Part shown: in pieces, positions 1 to 8,560 of the stretch
Layout: every line of letters starts with the position of its first letter
Numbering within the stretch: the first letter of the stretch is position 1
Origin: Jeongeupia naejangsanensis
GTDB taxonomy: Bacteria; Pseudomonadota; Gammaproteobacteria; Burkholderiales; Chitinibacteraceae
DNA length: 64,000 nucleotides
Assembly: GCF_016865585.1 (NCBI RefSeq)
Contig: NZ_JAESND010000001.1
Coordinates: 496,001 to 560,000, forward strand
Direction: 5' to 3'
Position numbers and translations under genes: made by a program
The notes under the pieces: model-generated
What the model was told of the DNA's origin: nothing
Databases searched by the model: none
The model's input: the letters and a program-made list of their open reading frames with translations, nothing else

Positions 1-465
1 CCCGAAACACATACTGTAAGCACGCACCCGCTGCTGCTGGCCGCGCGCCAGCGTCTCGATGACGCACAGCTGCCCTTCGCGGGCAGCGTCACGCCACAGG
101 AAGCCTGGCAACTGGTCGAGGACGGCGCAGCCCGGCTGGTCGACGTGCGCTCGCCCGAAGAAGTGAAATTCGTTGGTGCCGTGCCCGACACGCTCAATGT
201 CCCATGGGCATCGGGTACCGCACTGAACCGGAATCCGCGCTTCGTGAAGGAGCTGGAAACCAAGGCCGGCGGCAAGGATGCGGTACTGCTGCTGCTATGC
301 CGCAGCGGCAAGCGCTCGGCCGAAGCCGCCGCAGCAGCCAGCAAGGCCGGCTTCAGCCAGGTTTTCAATGTGCTGGAAGGCTTCGAGGGCGAGCTGGACG
401 CGCAGCAGCGGCGCGGCGCGATCGGTGGCTGGCGTCATCATGGTCTGCCCTGGCTGCAGGACTGA
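1..465 (+). CDS. Rhodanese-like sulfurtransferase (5'-truncated by window edge)
   Basis: The reading frame is open from base 1 to TGA at 463-465, so the start codon lies before the window. The visible 154 residues form a single rhodanese domain: a VDVRSPEE motif near the start and the active-site loop CRSGKR with the catalytic Cys around base 298. Rhodanese domains carry sulfane sulfur as a persulfide on that Cys. The next gene, epsC, begins 3 bases after the stop, so the two are almost certainly co-transcribed. A rhodanese beside a family 2A encapsulin and its cysteine desulfurase fits known desulfurase-encapsulin neighbourhoods. Substrate and acceptor cannot be read from sequence. Confidence 0.85.
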   Translation, partial: PETHTVSTHPLLLAARQRLDDAQLPFAGSVTPQEAWQLVEDGAARLVDVRSPEEVKFVGAVPDTLNVPWASGTALNRNPRFVKELETKAGGKDAVLLLLCRSGKRSAEAAAAASKAGFSQVFNVLEGFEGELDAQQRRGAIGGWRHHGLPWLQD

Positions 466-468
466 ACC

Positions 469-1434
469 ATGAAGATCGCCGATACACCCCCGCTCGTCGC
501 GCCGTCCACCGACAGCAGCCTGTGGCCACTGCACCAGATCGTTGCCGACCTGCGCACCATCCGCAGCCAGTGGCGGACCGCCCAGCAGCGCCTGCCCGAA
601 CCCAGCAGCCGCGAGCTGCCTTCCCGCGATGTCCTGACCACGATCGCCCACGCCCTGCGCGGTGCGCTGTTTCCGCTGCGGCTGGGCCCAGCCGACCTGC
701 GCCCGGCCAGCGAGGATTTCTACGTCGGCCACACACTCGACTCGGCGCTCAATGCGCTGCTCGGTCAGGTCAAGCTCGAACTCAACTTCGCCGGCCGCAC
801 CCGGCCGGACGACGCCGGCAACCAGCTCGACCAGCAGGCCCGCGACATCGTGCGGACCTTTGCCACCGGTCTTCCCGAAATCCGCCGGCTGCTCGACAGC
901 GATGTCGAAGCCGCCTATCTCGGTGACCCGGCCGCGCGCAGCGTCGACGAAATCCTGCTGTGCTATCCCGGCATCATCGCCATCATCCATCACCGGCTCG
1001 CCCATGCTCTGTACGTGCTCGGTGTTCCGCTGCTGGCCCGCATCGTCGCCGAACTCGCCCACGCCGAAACCGGCATCGACATCCACCCCGGCGCACAGAT
1101 CGGTCGCGGTTTCTTCATCGATCACGGCACCGGTGTCGTCATCGGCGAAACAGCTATCATCGGCGAACGCGTACGGCTGTATCAGGCGGTCACACTGGGC
1201 GCCAAGCGCTTCGACACCGACGCCAACGGCGCGCTGCACAAGGGCCTGCCGCGCCACCCCACTGTCGGCGACGACGTCGTGATCTACGCCGGCGCCACGA
1301 TTCTCGGCCGCATCACCATCGGCCAAGGCTCGGCCATCGGCGGCAATGTCTGGCTGACGCGCAGCGTGCCGCCCGGCAGCGTCATCACGCAGGCCAGCCT
1401 GCGCCAGCAGACACAGGACGAGGCGACGACATGA
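469..1434 (+). CDS. epsC: Serine O-acetyltransferase, long EpsC type
   Basis: The 321-aa product makes O-acetylserine from serine and acetyl-CoA, the step that feeds cysteine synthesis. The C-terminal half is a left-handed beta-helix of hexapeptide repeats with the signature IHPGAQIGRGFFIDHGTG (catalytic His in the DHGTG motif) followed by VIGETA. The N-terminal ~180 residues are alpha-helical, as in the long SAT class rather than short CysE. It starts 3 bases after the rhodanese stop and overlaps the next gene by 4 bases (ATGA), so it is part of one operon. Its place beside an encapsulated cysteine desulfurase suggests it replenishes cysteine, the donor of the stored sulfur. Confidence 0.93.
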   Translation: MKIADTPPLVAPSTDSSLWPLHQIVADLRTIRSQWRTAQQRLPEPSSRELPSRDVLTTIAHALRGALFPLRLGPADLRPASEDFYVGHTLDSALNALLGQVKLELNFAGRTRPDDAGNQLDQQARDIVRTFATGLPEIRRLLDSDVEAAYLGDPAARSVDEILLCYPGIIAIIHHRLAHALYVLGVPLLARIVAELAHAETGIDIHPGAQIGRGFFIDHGTGVVIGETAIIGERVRLYQAVTLGAKRFDTDANGALHKGLPRHPTVGDDVVIYAGATILGRITIGQGSAIGGNVWLTRSVPPGSVITQASLRQQTQDEATT

Positions 1435-1661
1435 CGAGCCGCTATCTGCACTTCGGCCGGATCATCCGGCATGCCCGCGAATCCCATGCCTGGTCGCAGG
1501 AAGCCCTCGCCGAGCGCGCCGACCTCAACCGCTCCTATCTGGGCGAAATCGAGCGCGGCGCGGTGGTGCCATCGCTGCACACCATGGCCAAGCTCGCACA
1601 GGCCCTCAACCTCAAGCTGTCCGAACTCGTCGCCCGCTGCGAGGAAAGCACCGTGGTCTGA
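1431..1661 (+). CDS. Small helix-turn-helix (Cro/C1 type) regulator
   Basis: A 76-aa protein that is essentially one HTH_3 domain: the WSQEALAERADLNRSYLGEI helix-turn-helix followed by ERGAVVPSLHTMAKLAQALN. The start ATG at 1431 overlaps the epsC stop in an ATGA arrangement, which decides the start although longer open frames exist upstream. It lies directly before the encapsulin promoter region, which contains a 6-bp inverted repeat at the expected transcription start (see 1734-1752). It is therefore a good candidate for the local regulator, but target and effector are inferred. No effector domain is present. Confidence 0.85.
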   Translation: MTSRYLHFGRIIRHARESHAWSQEALAERADLNRSYLGEIERGAVVPSLHTMAKLAQALNLKLSELVARCEESTVV

Positions 1662-1704
1662 GCGCCGGACCTCGCTGGCGAGCCGCATTGATGGCGATAG
1701 CATG

Positions 1705-1733
1705 TTGAGCTTGTTTCATGCCAAGCGGATATT
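1705..1733 (+). promoter_or_regulatory. Putative sigma-70 promoter of the encapsulin-desulfurase genes
   Basis: A -35-like TTGAGC at 1705-1710 and a -10-like GATATT at 1728-1733 are 17 bp apart, each matching 4 of 6 consensus bases, in an AT-rich patch within GC-rich surroundings. The transcript would start near 1740, about 30 bases before the srpI ATG. Confidence 0.45.
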
Positions 1734-1752
1734 TGCATATTCCATTTATGCA
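1734..1752. promoter_or_regulatory. Inverted repeat at the encapsulin transcription start; candidate operator
   Basis: TGCATA (1734-1739) and TATGCA (1747-1752) form a perfect 6-bp inverted repeat with a 7-base spacer. It sits on the predicted start site of the promoter above and 73 bp after the HTH gene, so it is a candidate site for that regulator. The assignment is inferred from position only. Confidence 0.35.
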
Positions 1753-1769
1753 TAAACAGGAGCCGTTTG

Positions 1770-2699
1770 ATGTCCGCCCAACAAGACCCGCAACTGGCAC
1801 TCGGCGACAACGCCGCCCGCCAGCTTGCGAATGCCACCAAGACCGCCCCCCAGCTTTCGATCATCACTCCGCGCTGGTTGACGCATTTGCTGCAGTGGCA
1901 ACCGGTCGAGGCCGGCATCTACCGCCTCAACAAGGTCAAGAACCCGCTCGACGTGCGCGTGGCATGCTCGCAGCGCGACGAAGCCGAACTGCCGAACACC
2001 TTCGTCGCTTACGACGAGCAGCCGCGCGAGTACTTCCTGAACGCCGTAACCACGGTGCTGGACGTGCACACCCGCGTGTCGGACCTGTATTCGAGCCCGC
2101 ACGACCAGATCAAGGAACAGCTGCGCCTGACGATCGAAACGATCAAGGAAAGACAGGAAAGCGAGCTGATCAACAATCCGGATTACGGCCTGCTGGCCAA
2201 TGTCGCCGACGAGCAGCGCATCTCGACGCTGACCGGCGCACCGACACCGGACGATATGGATGACCTGATCACCAAGGTCTGGAAAGAACCCGGCTTCTTC
2301 CTGACCCACCCGCTGGCGATTGCCGCTTTCGGCCGCGAATGCACCCGTCGTGGCGTGCCGCCGCCAACCGTCAGCCTGTTCGGTTCGCAGTTCCTGACGT
2401 GGCGCGGCATTCCGCTGGTGCCGTCGGACAAGGTGCCGGTCGAAGACGGCAAGACCAAGATCCTGCTGATCCGCAGCGGCGAAAAGCGCCAGGGCGTGGT
2501 CGGCCTGTTCCAGCCGGGCCTCGCCGGCGAACAGAGCCCGGGCCTGTCGGTACGTTTCATGGGCATCAACCGCAACGCGATCGCGTCGTACCTGATCTCG
2601 CTGTACTGCTCGCTGGCCGTGCTGTCGGACGATGCACTGGCTGTTCTCGATGATGTGGAAATCGGCAAGTACCATGACTATCCAGATACCTACAAATGA
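1770..2699 (+). CDS. srpI: Family 2A encapsulin shell protein (SrpI-like)
   Basis: The 309-aa protein matches the SrpI/family 2A encapsulin signature closely: QLANATKTAPQLS near the N-terminus, then TPRWLTHLLQW, VSDLYSSPHDQIKEQLRLT, TPDDMDDLITKVWK, FFLTHPLAIAAFGRE and a C-terminal VLSDDALAVLDDVEIG. Such proteins have an HK97-type fold and self-assemble into icosahedral shells that enclose a cysteine desulfurase. The start is ATG 1770, with AGGAG at 1758-1762; an in-frame TTG just upstream is less likely. The next gene starts within the last 26 bases of this one, so the shell and its cargo are translationally linked. Confidence 0.95.
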   Translation: MSAQQDPQLALGDNAARQLANATKTAPQLSIITPRWLTHLLQWQPVEAGIYRLNKVKNPLDVRVACSQRDEAELPNTFVAYDEQPREYFLNAVTTVLDVHTRVSDLYSSPHDQIKEQLRLTIETIKERQESELINNPDYGLLANVADEQRISTLTGAPTPDDMDDLITKVWKEPGFFLTHPLAIAAFGRECTRRGVPPPTVSLFGSQFLTWRGIPLVPSDKVPVEDGKTKILLIRSGEKRQGVVGLFQPGLAGEQSPGLSVRFMGINRNAIASYLISLYCSLAVLSDDALAVLDDVEIGKYHDYPDTYK

Positions 2700-4452
2700 G
2701 CCCGTACCGGCAGGCTTGCCGGACGAGCTGAGCTTGGCGCAACTGGCTGGCGAGTTTTTTGCTGCACTGCCCGGTAACCCGCTGGAGGAGTTGCGCAACC
2801 GCGCCACGCCGCCGCGTGCGGCCGAGCCGGCCATCGTGCTGGGTAGTGGTTCGCCCACGCTTGCACCGGTGGCACCGCCGGGCGAGGCACCGGTCGGTGC
2901 CGGCGTACCCCGCAGCAGCGCAGCCCAGCCCGGCTTGCCGGAAGGCTATGCCGCAGCCTTGCCGGGTGTGCCCGCGCCATCGGCACCGTCCGCATCGTCG
3001 CCGTTCTACTTCCTCGACCACGGCTATCCAGCCGGCGCCGGTCTGGTGGTCCCGGACCAGATCGCCGTGCAGCCGTTCGGCTTTCCCGGTGACGCGGCAT
3101 TGCGCTCGTTGCTGGCAGAGATCGATCATCGCCCGCCGGCATCGGCAGCGCCGTCAGGCCCGGGTGGTCATTTCTATTTTCTGGACCCGCTGACAGAACG
3201 CCGGCAGACCACTGCAGCACCGCAAGCAGCCAGCAGCGCGACGATCGACGTCAACCGGGTACGGCGCGACTTCCCCATCCTGCAGGAACGGGTGAACGGC
3301 AAGCCGCTGATCTGGCTCGACAACGCGGCAACGACACACAAGCCGCAATCGGTGATCGACCGGATCTCGTACTTCTACGCGCACGAGAACTCCAACATCC
3401 ACCGCGCCGCGCATGAACTGGCCGCGCGGGCCACGGACGCCTACGAGGCGGCCAGACAGAAAGTGACGAAGTTCCTGGGCGCGGCTTCGCCGGACGAAAT
3501 CATCTTCGTGCGTGGCGCCACCGAGGCGATCAACCTCGTGGCCAAAAGCTGGGGGGTGGCCAATATCGGCGCCGGTGACGAGATCATCGTTTCCAATCTC
3601 GAGCACCACGCCAATATCGTGCCTTGGCAGCAGCTGGCCGCCGAGAAAGGCGCGCGCATCCGCGTGATTCCGGTCGACGACAGCGGCCAGATCCTGCTCG
3701 ACGAGTATCGCAAGCTGCTGAACAGCCGGACCCGGCTGGTGGCGGTCACGCAGGTTTCCAATGCGCTGGGCACCATCACGCCGATCCACGAGATCGTTGC
3801 GCTGGCGCACAGCGTGGGCGCCAAGGTACTGGTCGACGGCGCACAAGCGGTCTCCCACCTGCGCGTCAACGTTCAGGCCATGGATGCGGATTTCTACGTA
3901 TTCTCCGGCCACAAGGTGTTCGCCCCGACCGGCATCGGCGTGGTTTACGGCAAGAAGGCGATCCTCGACCAGATGCCGCCGTGGCAGGGTGGCGGCAACA
4001 TGATTGCCGATGTGACCTTCGAGCGTACGCTGTACCACGGCGCGCCGGCGCGCTTCGAGGCCGGCACCGGCAACATTGCCGACGCGGTCGGTCTGGGTGC
4101 GGCGATCGATTACATCGAGCAGCTGGGACTCGAAAACATCGCGGCCTACGAACACGCCCTGCTCGACTATGCCATGCATGGCCTGGGCGCCATTCCCGGC
4201 CTGCGGCTGATCGGCACCGCACAGCACAAGACGAGTGTGGCGTCGTTCGTGCTGCAGGGTTACCGCACCGAGGAAGTCGGCGACGCACTCAACCGTGAAG
4301 GCATTGCCGTGCGTTCCGGTCACCACTGCGCACAGCCGATCCTGCGCCGCTTCGGTGTCGAGGCCACCGTGCGGCCATCGCTGGCGTTCTACAACACCTG
4401 CGAAGAGGTCGACCGGCTGGTCAGCGTGGTGCGCGGTCTGGCACGGCGCTGA
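2674..4452 (+). CDS. Encapsulated cysteine desulfurase (SufS-like) with N-terminal cargo-loading extension
   Basis: The 592-aa product has two parts. Residues 1 to ~190 are low complexity (Pro, Ala, Gly, Ser) with a short amphipathic start and two copies of the motif FYFLD (residues 111-115 and 167-171). From ~191 follows a full SufS-like group II cysteine desulfurase: DNAATTHKP, the PLP lysine in FSGHKVFAPTG (Lys414) and the catalytic cysteine in RSGHHCAQP (Cys552). The enzyme removes sulfur from cysteine to give alanine and a persulfide. Known family 2A cargo desulfurases carry such a disordered N-terminal extension for encapsulation, so the first 190 residues are inferred to be the cargo-loading domain. 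ATG 2674 overlaps the end of srpI; upstream in-frame starts lie deep inside it. Confidence 0.93.
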   Translation: MTIQIPTNEPVPAGLPDELSLAQLAGEFFAALPGNPLEELRNRATPPRAAEPAIVLGSGSPTLAPVAPPGEAPVGAGVPRSSAAQPGLPEGYAAALPGVPAPSAPSASSPFYFLDHGYPAGAGLVVPDQIAVQPFGFPGDAALRSLLAEIDHRPPASAAPSGPGGHFYFLDPLTERRQTTAAPQAASSATIDVNRVRRDFPILQERVNGKPLIWLDNAATTHKPQSVIDRISYFYAHENSNIHRAAHELAARATDAYEAARQKVTKFLGAASPDEIIFVRGATEAINLVAKSWGVANIGAGDEIIVSNLEHHANIVPWQQLAAEKGARIRVIPVDDSGQILLDEYRKLLNSRTRLVAVTQVSNALGTITPIHEIVALAHSVGAKVLVDGAQAVSHLRVNVQAMDADFYVFSGHKVFAPTGIGVVYGKKAILDQMPPWQGGGNMIADVTFERTLYHGAPARFEAGTGNIADAVGLGAAIDYIEQLGLENIAAYEHALLDYAMHGLGAIPGLRLIGTAQHKTSVASFVLQGYRTEEVGDALNREGIAVRSGHHCAQPILRRFGVEATVRPSLAFYNTCEEVDRLVSVVRGLARR

Positions 4453-4463
4453 GGCTGGTCACG

Positions 4464-4493
4464 AAAAAAGCGGGACAGTTGTCCCGCTTTTTT
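4464..4493. terminator. Bidirectional rho-independent terminator
   Basis: A GCGGGAC/GTCCCGC stem with a 4-base loop (AGTT) is flanked by A6 on the left and T6 on the right. It lies between the convergent desulfurase and dut genes and can serve both. Confidence 0.9.
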
Positions 4494-4511
4494 ACGAACG
4501 TTGCGTGGGCG

Positions 4512-4961
4512 TCAGTGCTTGCCGGTACTGCCAAAGCCACCTTCACCACGCTCGCTCTCGGCGAAGTCGTCGACGATATTGAACGCTACCTGCACCACCG
4601 GCACGATGACGAGCTGGGCGATGCGCTCCATCGGCTGCACCGTGAACGCCTGACTGCCGCGATTCCAGACCGAGACGAAAATCTGCCCCTGGTAATCCGA
4701 ATCGATCAGGCCGACGAGATTGCCCAGCACGATGCCGTGCTTGTGGCCAAGGCCGGAGCGCGGCAGGATCATCGCCGCCAGCCCGGCATTCTCGAGATGG
4801 ATGGCCATGCCGGTCGGCACCAGCGCGGTGGCCCCCGGTGCCAGCTCCAGCGGTGCGTCGAGACAAGCTCGCAGGTCGAGCCCGGCGGCACCCGGTGTGG
4901 CATATGCCGGCAGGTTGTCCTTGAGGCGATCATCGAGAATCTTGACGTCGAGCTGGGTCAT
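4512..4961 (-). CDS. dut: dUTP diphosphatase
   Basis: The 149-aa trimeric dUTPase hydrolyses dUTP to dUMP and pyrophosphate, keeping uracil out of DNA. The five motifs are visible: [37 protein letters not shown] and the C-terminal [11 protein letters not shown] with its glycine-rich tail. Length is normal. The ATG (4961-4959) overlaps the coaBC stop by 4 bases, so it is the downstream member of a coaBC-dut pair, as in many proteobacteria. Confidence 0.97.
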   Translation of the reverse strand: MTQLDVKILDDRLKDNLPAYATPGAAGLDLRACLDAPLELAPGATALVPTGMAIHLENAGLAAMILPRSGLGHKHGIVLGNLVGLIDSDYQGQIFVSVWNRGSQAFTVQPMERIAQLVIVPVVQVAFNIVDDFAESERGEGGFGSTGKH

Positions 4962-6151
4962 GCGGTTCTTCCTTGTTTGGCGTAAAGCTTGGCAATATGG
5001 GTAATCATCCGGCGCGCCACGTCGAGCTTGGGGCCGCGCGGCAAACGGTGTTCACCGTCGTCGTCGAGCAGGATGACCTCGTTGTCGTCGGCGCCCATCG
5101 CCTGCTGAACCAGATTGGCGGCAAGCAGCGGCAGGTGTTTGCGACGACGCTTGGCTTCGGCGTATTCGAGCAGGTTCTCGGATTCGGCCGCGAAGCCGAC
5201 ACAGAACGGTGGCAGGTCGCGGCAGGCGATCTTGGCGAGGATATCGGTGTTGGGCGCCAGTTCCAGCGTCAGGATGTGCGCATCCTTCTTGATCTTGTGC
5301 TCGCTCTGGTTGAGCACATAGTAATCGGCGACTGCGGCAACCGAAATGAAGATGTCCGTGCTGTCGACTTCGGCTTCGACCGCCGCGAGCATGTCCTGTG
5401 CCGACTTCACGTCGATGCGGCGCGCATCCAGCGGCGTCGGCAAGGCCGTTTCACCGGCGACGAGCACCACCTCGGCGCCGGCCTCGCGCGCAGCGCGCGC
5501 CAGTGCGAAACCCATCTTGCCGGAGCTGGTATTGGAAATCCCGCGCACCGCATCGATACGCTCGAAGGTCGGCCCCGCAGTCAGCAGCACCCGTTTGCCC
5601 GCCAAAGGTTTGGGCTGGAACGCAGCTTCGAGCCGCGCCATGATTTCCTCGGGCTCGATCATCCGGCCCAGCCCCACTTCGCCGCAGGCCTGCTCGCCCG
5701 CCGCCGGGCCGAGAATGGCCACGCCGTCATCGCGCAGTTGTTGCACGTTGCGCTGGTTCGGGGGGTTCTCCCACATCTGCCGGTTCATCGCCGGCACGAC
5801 GAACAGCGGACAGTCGCGCGCCGCGATCAGGGTCGACAGCAGGTCGTCGGCAAAACCATGCGCGGTTTTGGCCATCAGATCGGCCGTCGCCGGCGCCAGC
5901 ACCAGCGCGTCGGCGCCGCGGGTCAGCTGGATGTGCGCCATGCCGTTGCTGATCTCCGGCGCCCACATCTGCTGGTAGACGGGCCGGCCGGACAGCGCCT
6001 GGAACGTCACCGGCGTGACGAAGCGCGCGCCAGCGTCGGTCAGCACCACGTCGACCAGCCAGCCAGCCTTGACCATCAACCGGGTCAGTTCGGCTGCCTT
6101 GTACGCGGCAATCCCGCCCGACACGCCGAGCACGATGCGTTTTTGCTTCAT
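4958..6151 (-). CDS. coaBC: Bifunctional phosphopantothenoylcysteine decarboxylase / phosphopantothenate-cysteine ligase
   Basis: The 397-aa protein covers two consecutive steps of coenzyme A synthesis. The N-terminal flavoprotein half (CoaC) shows [14 protein letters not shown] and the [11 protein letters not shown] region. The C-terminal half (CoaB) shows [18 protein letters not shown] and SVAAVADYY, and ends near residue 397 as usual. It is divergent from radC, with 55 bases between their start codons, and is followed with overlap by dut. Confidence 0.97.
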   Translation of the reverse strand: MKQKRIVLGVSGGIAAYKAAELTRLMVKAGWLVDVVLTDAGARFVTPVTFQALSGRPVYQQMWAPEISNGMAHIQLTRGADALVLAPATADLMAKTAHGFADDLLSTLIAARDCPLFVVPAMNRQMWENPPNQRNVQQLRDDGVAILGPAAGEQACGEVGLGRMIEPEEIMARLEAAFQPKPLAGKRVLLTAGPTFERIDAVRGISNTSSGKMGFALARAAREAGAEVVLVAGETALPTPLDARRIDVKSAQDMLAAVEAEVDSTDIFISVAAVADYYVLNQSEHKIKKDAHILTLELAPNTDILAKIACRDLPPFCVGFAAESENLLEYAEAKRRRKHLPLLAANLVQQAMGADDNEVILLDDDGEHRLPRGPKLDVARRMITHIAKLYAKQGRTA

Positions 6152-6206
6152 TGCGAGCCCTTGCTTATAACGAGGTTTCCCATCGGAACGAGTTTACCCG
6201 AGAAGC

Positions 6207-6881
6207 ATGCCGATCACCGACTGGCCCACCACCGAAAGACCACGGGAAAAGTTGCTCAACCTTGGCGCAGCCGCGCTGTCTGAAGCCGAACTGCTGGCAA
6301 TTTTCCTGCGCGTCGGGCTGCCCGGCAAAAGCGCAGTCGATCTGGCGCGAGACCTGCTGCGCCACTTCGGCTCGCTCGCTGCGCTGTTTGCCGCGCCACG
6401 CCCGGCCTTCGCCGCCGTACCGGGCATGGGCGACGCCAAATATGCACAGCTGCAAGCCGTTCTGGAGATGGCACGGCGCACGCTCAAGGAAGAGCTCCAT
6501 CAGGCCAGCGCCCTTGATTCGCCGAGTGCGGTTCGCGGCTATCTGGGTCTGTTGCTTCGCCATCGCGATATCGAAGTCTTCGCCGCGCTGTTTCTCGATT
6601 CCGCGAATCGCGTGATGGCCTGCGAGGAGCTGGCCCACGGCAGCCTGTCGGAAACCCGCGTTTACCCGCGAGAACTGGCGCGGCGGGCACTAGCTCACAA
6701 TGCTGCAGCAGTCATCGTCGCACACAACCATCCCTCCGGTCGCGCCGATGCATCCGAAGCCGATCGCCTGCTGACACGACAGCTGATTCAGACGCTGAAC
6801 CTGATCGACGTCCGCCTGCTGGACCACTTTCTTGTCGCTGGGCCCCATGTCGAATCGTTTGCCGAACGTGGCTGGATGTAA
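6207..6881 (+). CDS. radC: RadC family JAB/MPN-domain protein
   Basis: The 224-aa protein has an N-terminal UPF0758 region (RPREKLLNLGAAALSEAELLA) with a helix-hairpin-helix stretch (FAAVPGMGDAKYAQLQA). Its C-terminal JAB1/MPN metallo-domain carries the zinc-binding signature HNHPSGRADASEAD. The family is widely called a DNA-repair protein on weak evidence and its biochemical role is unsettled. Gene position next to coaBC-dut is common in proteobacteria. Confidence 0.95.
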   Translation: MPITDWPTTERPREKLLNLGAAALSEAELLAIFLRVGLPGKSAVDLARDLLRHFGSLAALFAAPRPAFAAVPGMGDAKYAQLQAVLEMARRTLKEELHQASALDSPSAVRGYLGLLLRHRDIEVFAALFLDSANRVMACEELAHGSLSETRVYPRELARRALAHNAAAVIVAHNHPSGRADASEADRLLTRQLIQTLNLIDVRLLDHFLVAGPHVESFAERGWM

Positions 6882-7207
6882 TCAGGCCGAACGGCAATGG
6901 CCACCGCCTCCGTTCGTCGATGCGCCGATCCAACACCCTGCGCGCCGACTTCGTCCTACACGCCCCTTCCGCCCGTCGGCGCTAAACGCTTGCTTTAATG
7001 GACAAAGCCACCAAAGGCGTCATCAGTTTCAAAGGGGTGGGTATGTTGCATTTGCTGCACCCGGGAAAACCCGGATTTGACAGCATTTCTGCCGCCTCTC
7101 CATGATGATTTCCAGCGTTACATGGGACTGTTATGGCCGTTTTGGCCAAAAGCTGTGACCACACAGATCAAACGCAAGACAAGATCTACCACCTGGGGAA
7201 CGAGAGC
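6882..7207. other. Intergenic region before the branched-chain amino-acid binding protein
   Basis: 326 bases without a gene. It holds a GC hairpin (CCGGG-AAAA-CCCGG, 7061-7074) directly followed by a promoter-like TTGACA (7077-7082), 18-bp spacer and CATGAT (7101-7106). A start near 7113 would give a ~95-base leader for the binding-protein gene. No other feature was recognised. Confidence 0.5.
7077..7106 (+). promoter_or_regulatory. Putative sigma-70 promoter of the amino-acid binding protein
   Basis: A perfect -35 TTGACA (7077-7082) is followed after 18 bp by CATGAT (4 of 6 -10 matches). A 5-bp GC hairpin with an AAAA loop abuts the -35 box. Confidence 0.4.
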
Positions 7208-8416
7208 ATGAGCATCGCACGTTACAGCCTGATCGCAGCCGCAGTGCTGTCGATTTCCGCCTGCGGCAAACAGGAACCGGCCCAGCAGGCCGCCAGCGAA
7301 CCGGCCGCATCGGCCGCTTCCGCAGCGCCCTCGGGCGGCGGCGACACGGTCAAGCTCGGCCACGCCGCACCGCTGACCGGCAACATCGCCCACCTTGGCA
7401 AGGACAACGAATACGGCGTCAAGATGGCGATCGACGAGATCAACGATGCCGGCGGCGCCGACATCGGCGGCAAGAAGGTCAAGTTCGAACTGGTTTCCGA
7501 AGACGACCAGGCCGACCCGAAGACCGCAACGACCGTGGCACAGCGCTTTGTCGACCAGAAAGTCGTTGGCGTCGTCGGCCACCTGAACTCGGGCACGACG
7601 ATTCCGGCCTCGAAGATCTATTCCGACGCGGGCATCCCGCAGGTTTCGCCGTCGGCCACCGCCGTCGCCTACACCGCGCAAGGCTTCAAGACTACCTTCC
7701 GCGTGATGGCCAACGATGCACAGCAAGGCAAGGTGCTTGGCGAGTTCGCTGCGACCAAACTCGGCGCCAAGAAGGTCGCCATCGTCGATGACCGCACTGC
7801 CTACGGTCAGGGTCTGGCTGACGAGTTCGAAAAGGCCGCCAAGGCATCGGGCGCCGAAGTGGTGAAGCGCGAGTTCACCACCAATCAGGAAACCGACTTC
7901 AACGCCATCCTGACCAGCATCAAGGGCGCCAAGCCCGACCTGATCTTCTACGGCGGCATGGACGCACAAGCTGCGCCGCTGAAGAAGCAAGCCAAGAAAC
8001 TGGGTATCGGCGCCAAGATCATGGGCGGCGACGGCACGCAGACACCGGAGTTCATCAAGCTGTCGGGCAGCGACTCGGAAGGTATGATCTCGTCGAGCCC
8101 GGGCATGCCGAAGGAACAAATGCCGGGCGGCCAGGCCTTCCTCGACAAGTTCAAGGCCAAGTTCGGCACCGAAGTCCAGCTGTACGCGCCGTACTGCTAC
8201 GACTCGGTCAAGGTTCTGGTCGAAGCGATGAAGAAGGCGGGTTCGACCGAACCGGCCAAGTATCTGCCGGAACTGTCGAAAATCGAATATCAGGGCGTGA
8301 CCGGCAACGTGTCGTTCGACGACAAGGGCGACCTGAAAAACGGCCCGATCACCCTTTATCAAGTGAAGGGCGGCAAGTGGGAAGTCCTCGAAATCGCGGG
8401 CGGCGCAGCCAAGTAA
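7208..8416 (+). CDS. Branched-chain amino-acid ABC transporter, substrate-binding lipoprotein (LivJ/LivK family)
   Basis: The 402-aa product begins with a lipoprotein signal (LSISAC, Cys at residue ~19) and a low-complexity Ala/Ser/Pro linker. The periplasmic binding fold of the Leu/Ile/Val type follows (KLGHAAPLTGNIAHLGKDNEYG, VVGHLNSGTTIPASKIY, GMDAQAAPLKKQAKKLG). ATG 7208 is chosen because it starts the lipoprotein signal and has a purine-rich GGGGAACGAG upstream. A strong terminator follows, then putA, then livHMGF, so it is expressed apart from its likely permease. The exact ligand is unknown. Confidence 0.92.
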   Translation: MSIARYSLIAAAVLSISACGKQEPAQQAASEPAASAASAAPSGGGDTVKLGHAAPLTGNIAHLGKDNEYGVKMAIDEINDAGGADIGGKKVKFELVSEDDQADPKTATTVAQRFVDQKVVGVVGHLNSGTTIPASKIYSDAGIPQVSPSATAVAYTAQGFKTTFRVMANDAQQGKVLGEFAATKLGAKKVAIVDDRTAYGQGLADEFEKAAKASGAEVVKREFTTNQETDFNAILTSIKGAKPDLIFYGGMDAQAAPLKKQAKKLGIGAKIMGGDGTQTPEFIKLSGSDSEGMISSSPGMPKEQMPGGQAFLDKFKAKFGTEVQLYAPYCYDSVKVLVEAMKKAGSTEPAKYLPELSKIEYQGVTGNVSFDDKGDLKNGPITLYQVKGGKWEVLEIAGGAAK

Positions 8417-8433
8417 GCCCTCCCGTTTCGACA

Positions 8434-8461
8434 AAGCGGCGTCTTCGGACGCCGCTTTTTT
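8434..8461 (+). terminator. Rho-independent terminator
   Basis: A 10-bp stem AAGCGGCGTC/GACGCCGCTT around a TTCG tetraloop is followed by a run of T. It closes the binding-protein transcript. Confidence 0.93.
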
Positions 8462-8560
8462 ATTGGCGGCAGAACAACACCCTCCCTTCCCCGATGCGCT
8501 CGCCAGCGCATTGCACGGCGGTGCTGGCTAAGCTGGAGCAAGCGCGCAAACGGAACCGCC

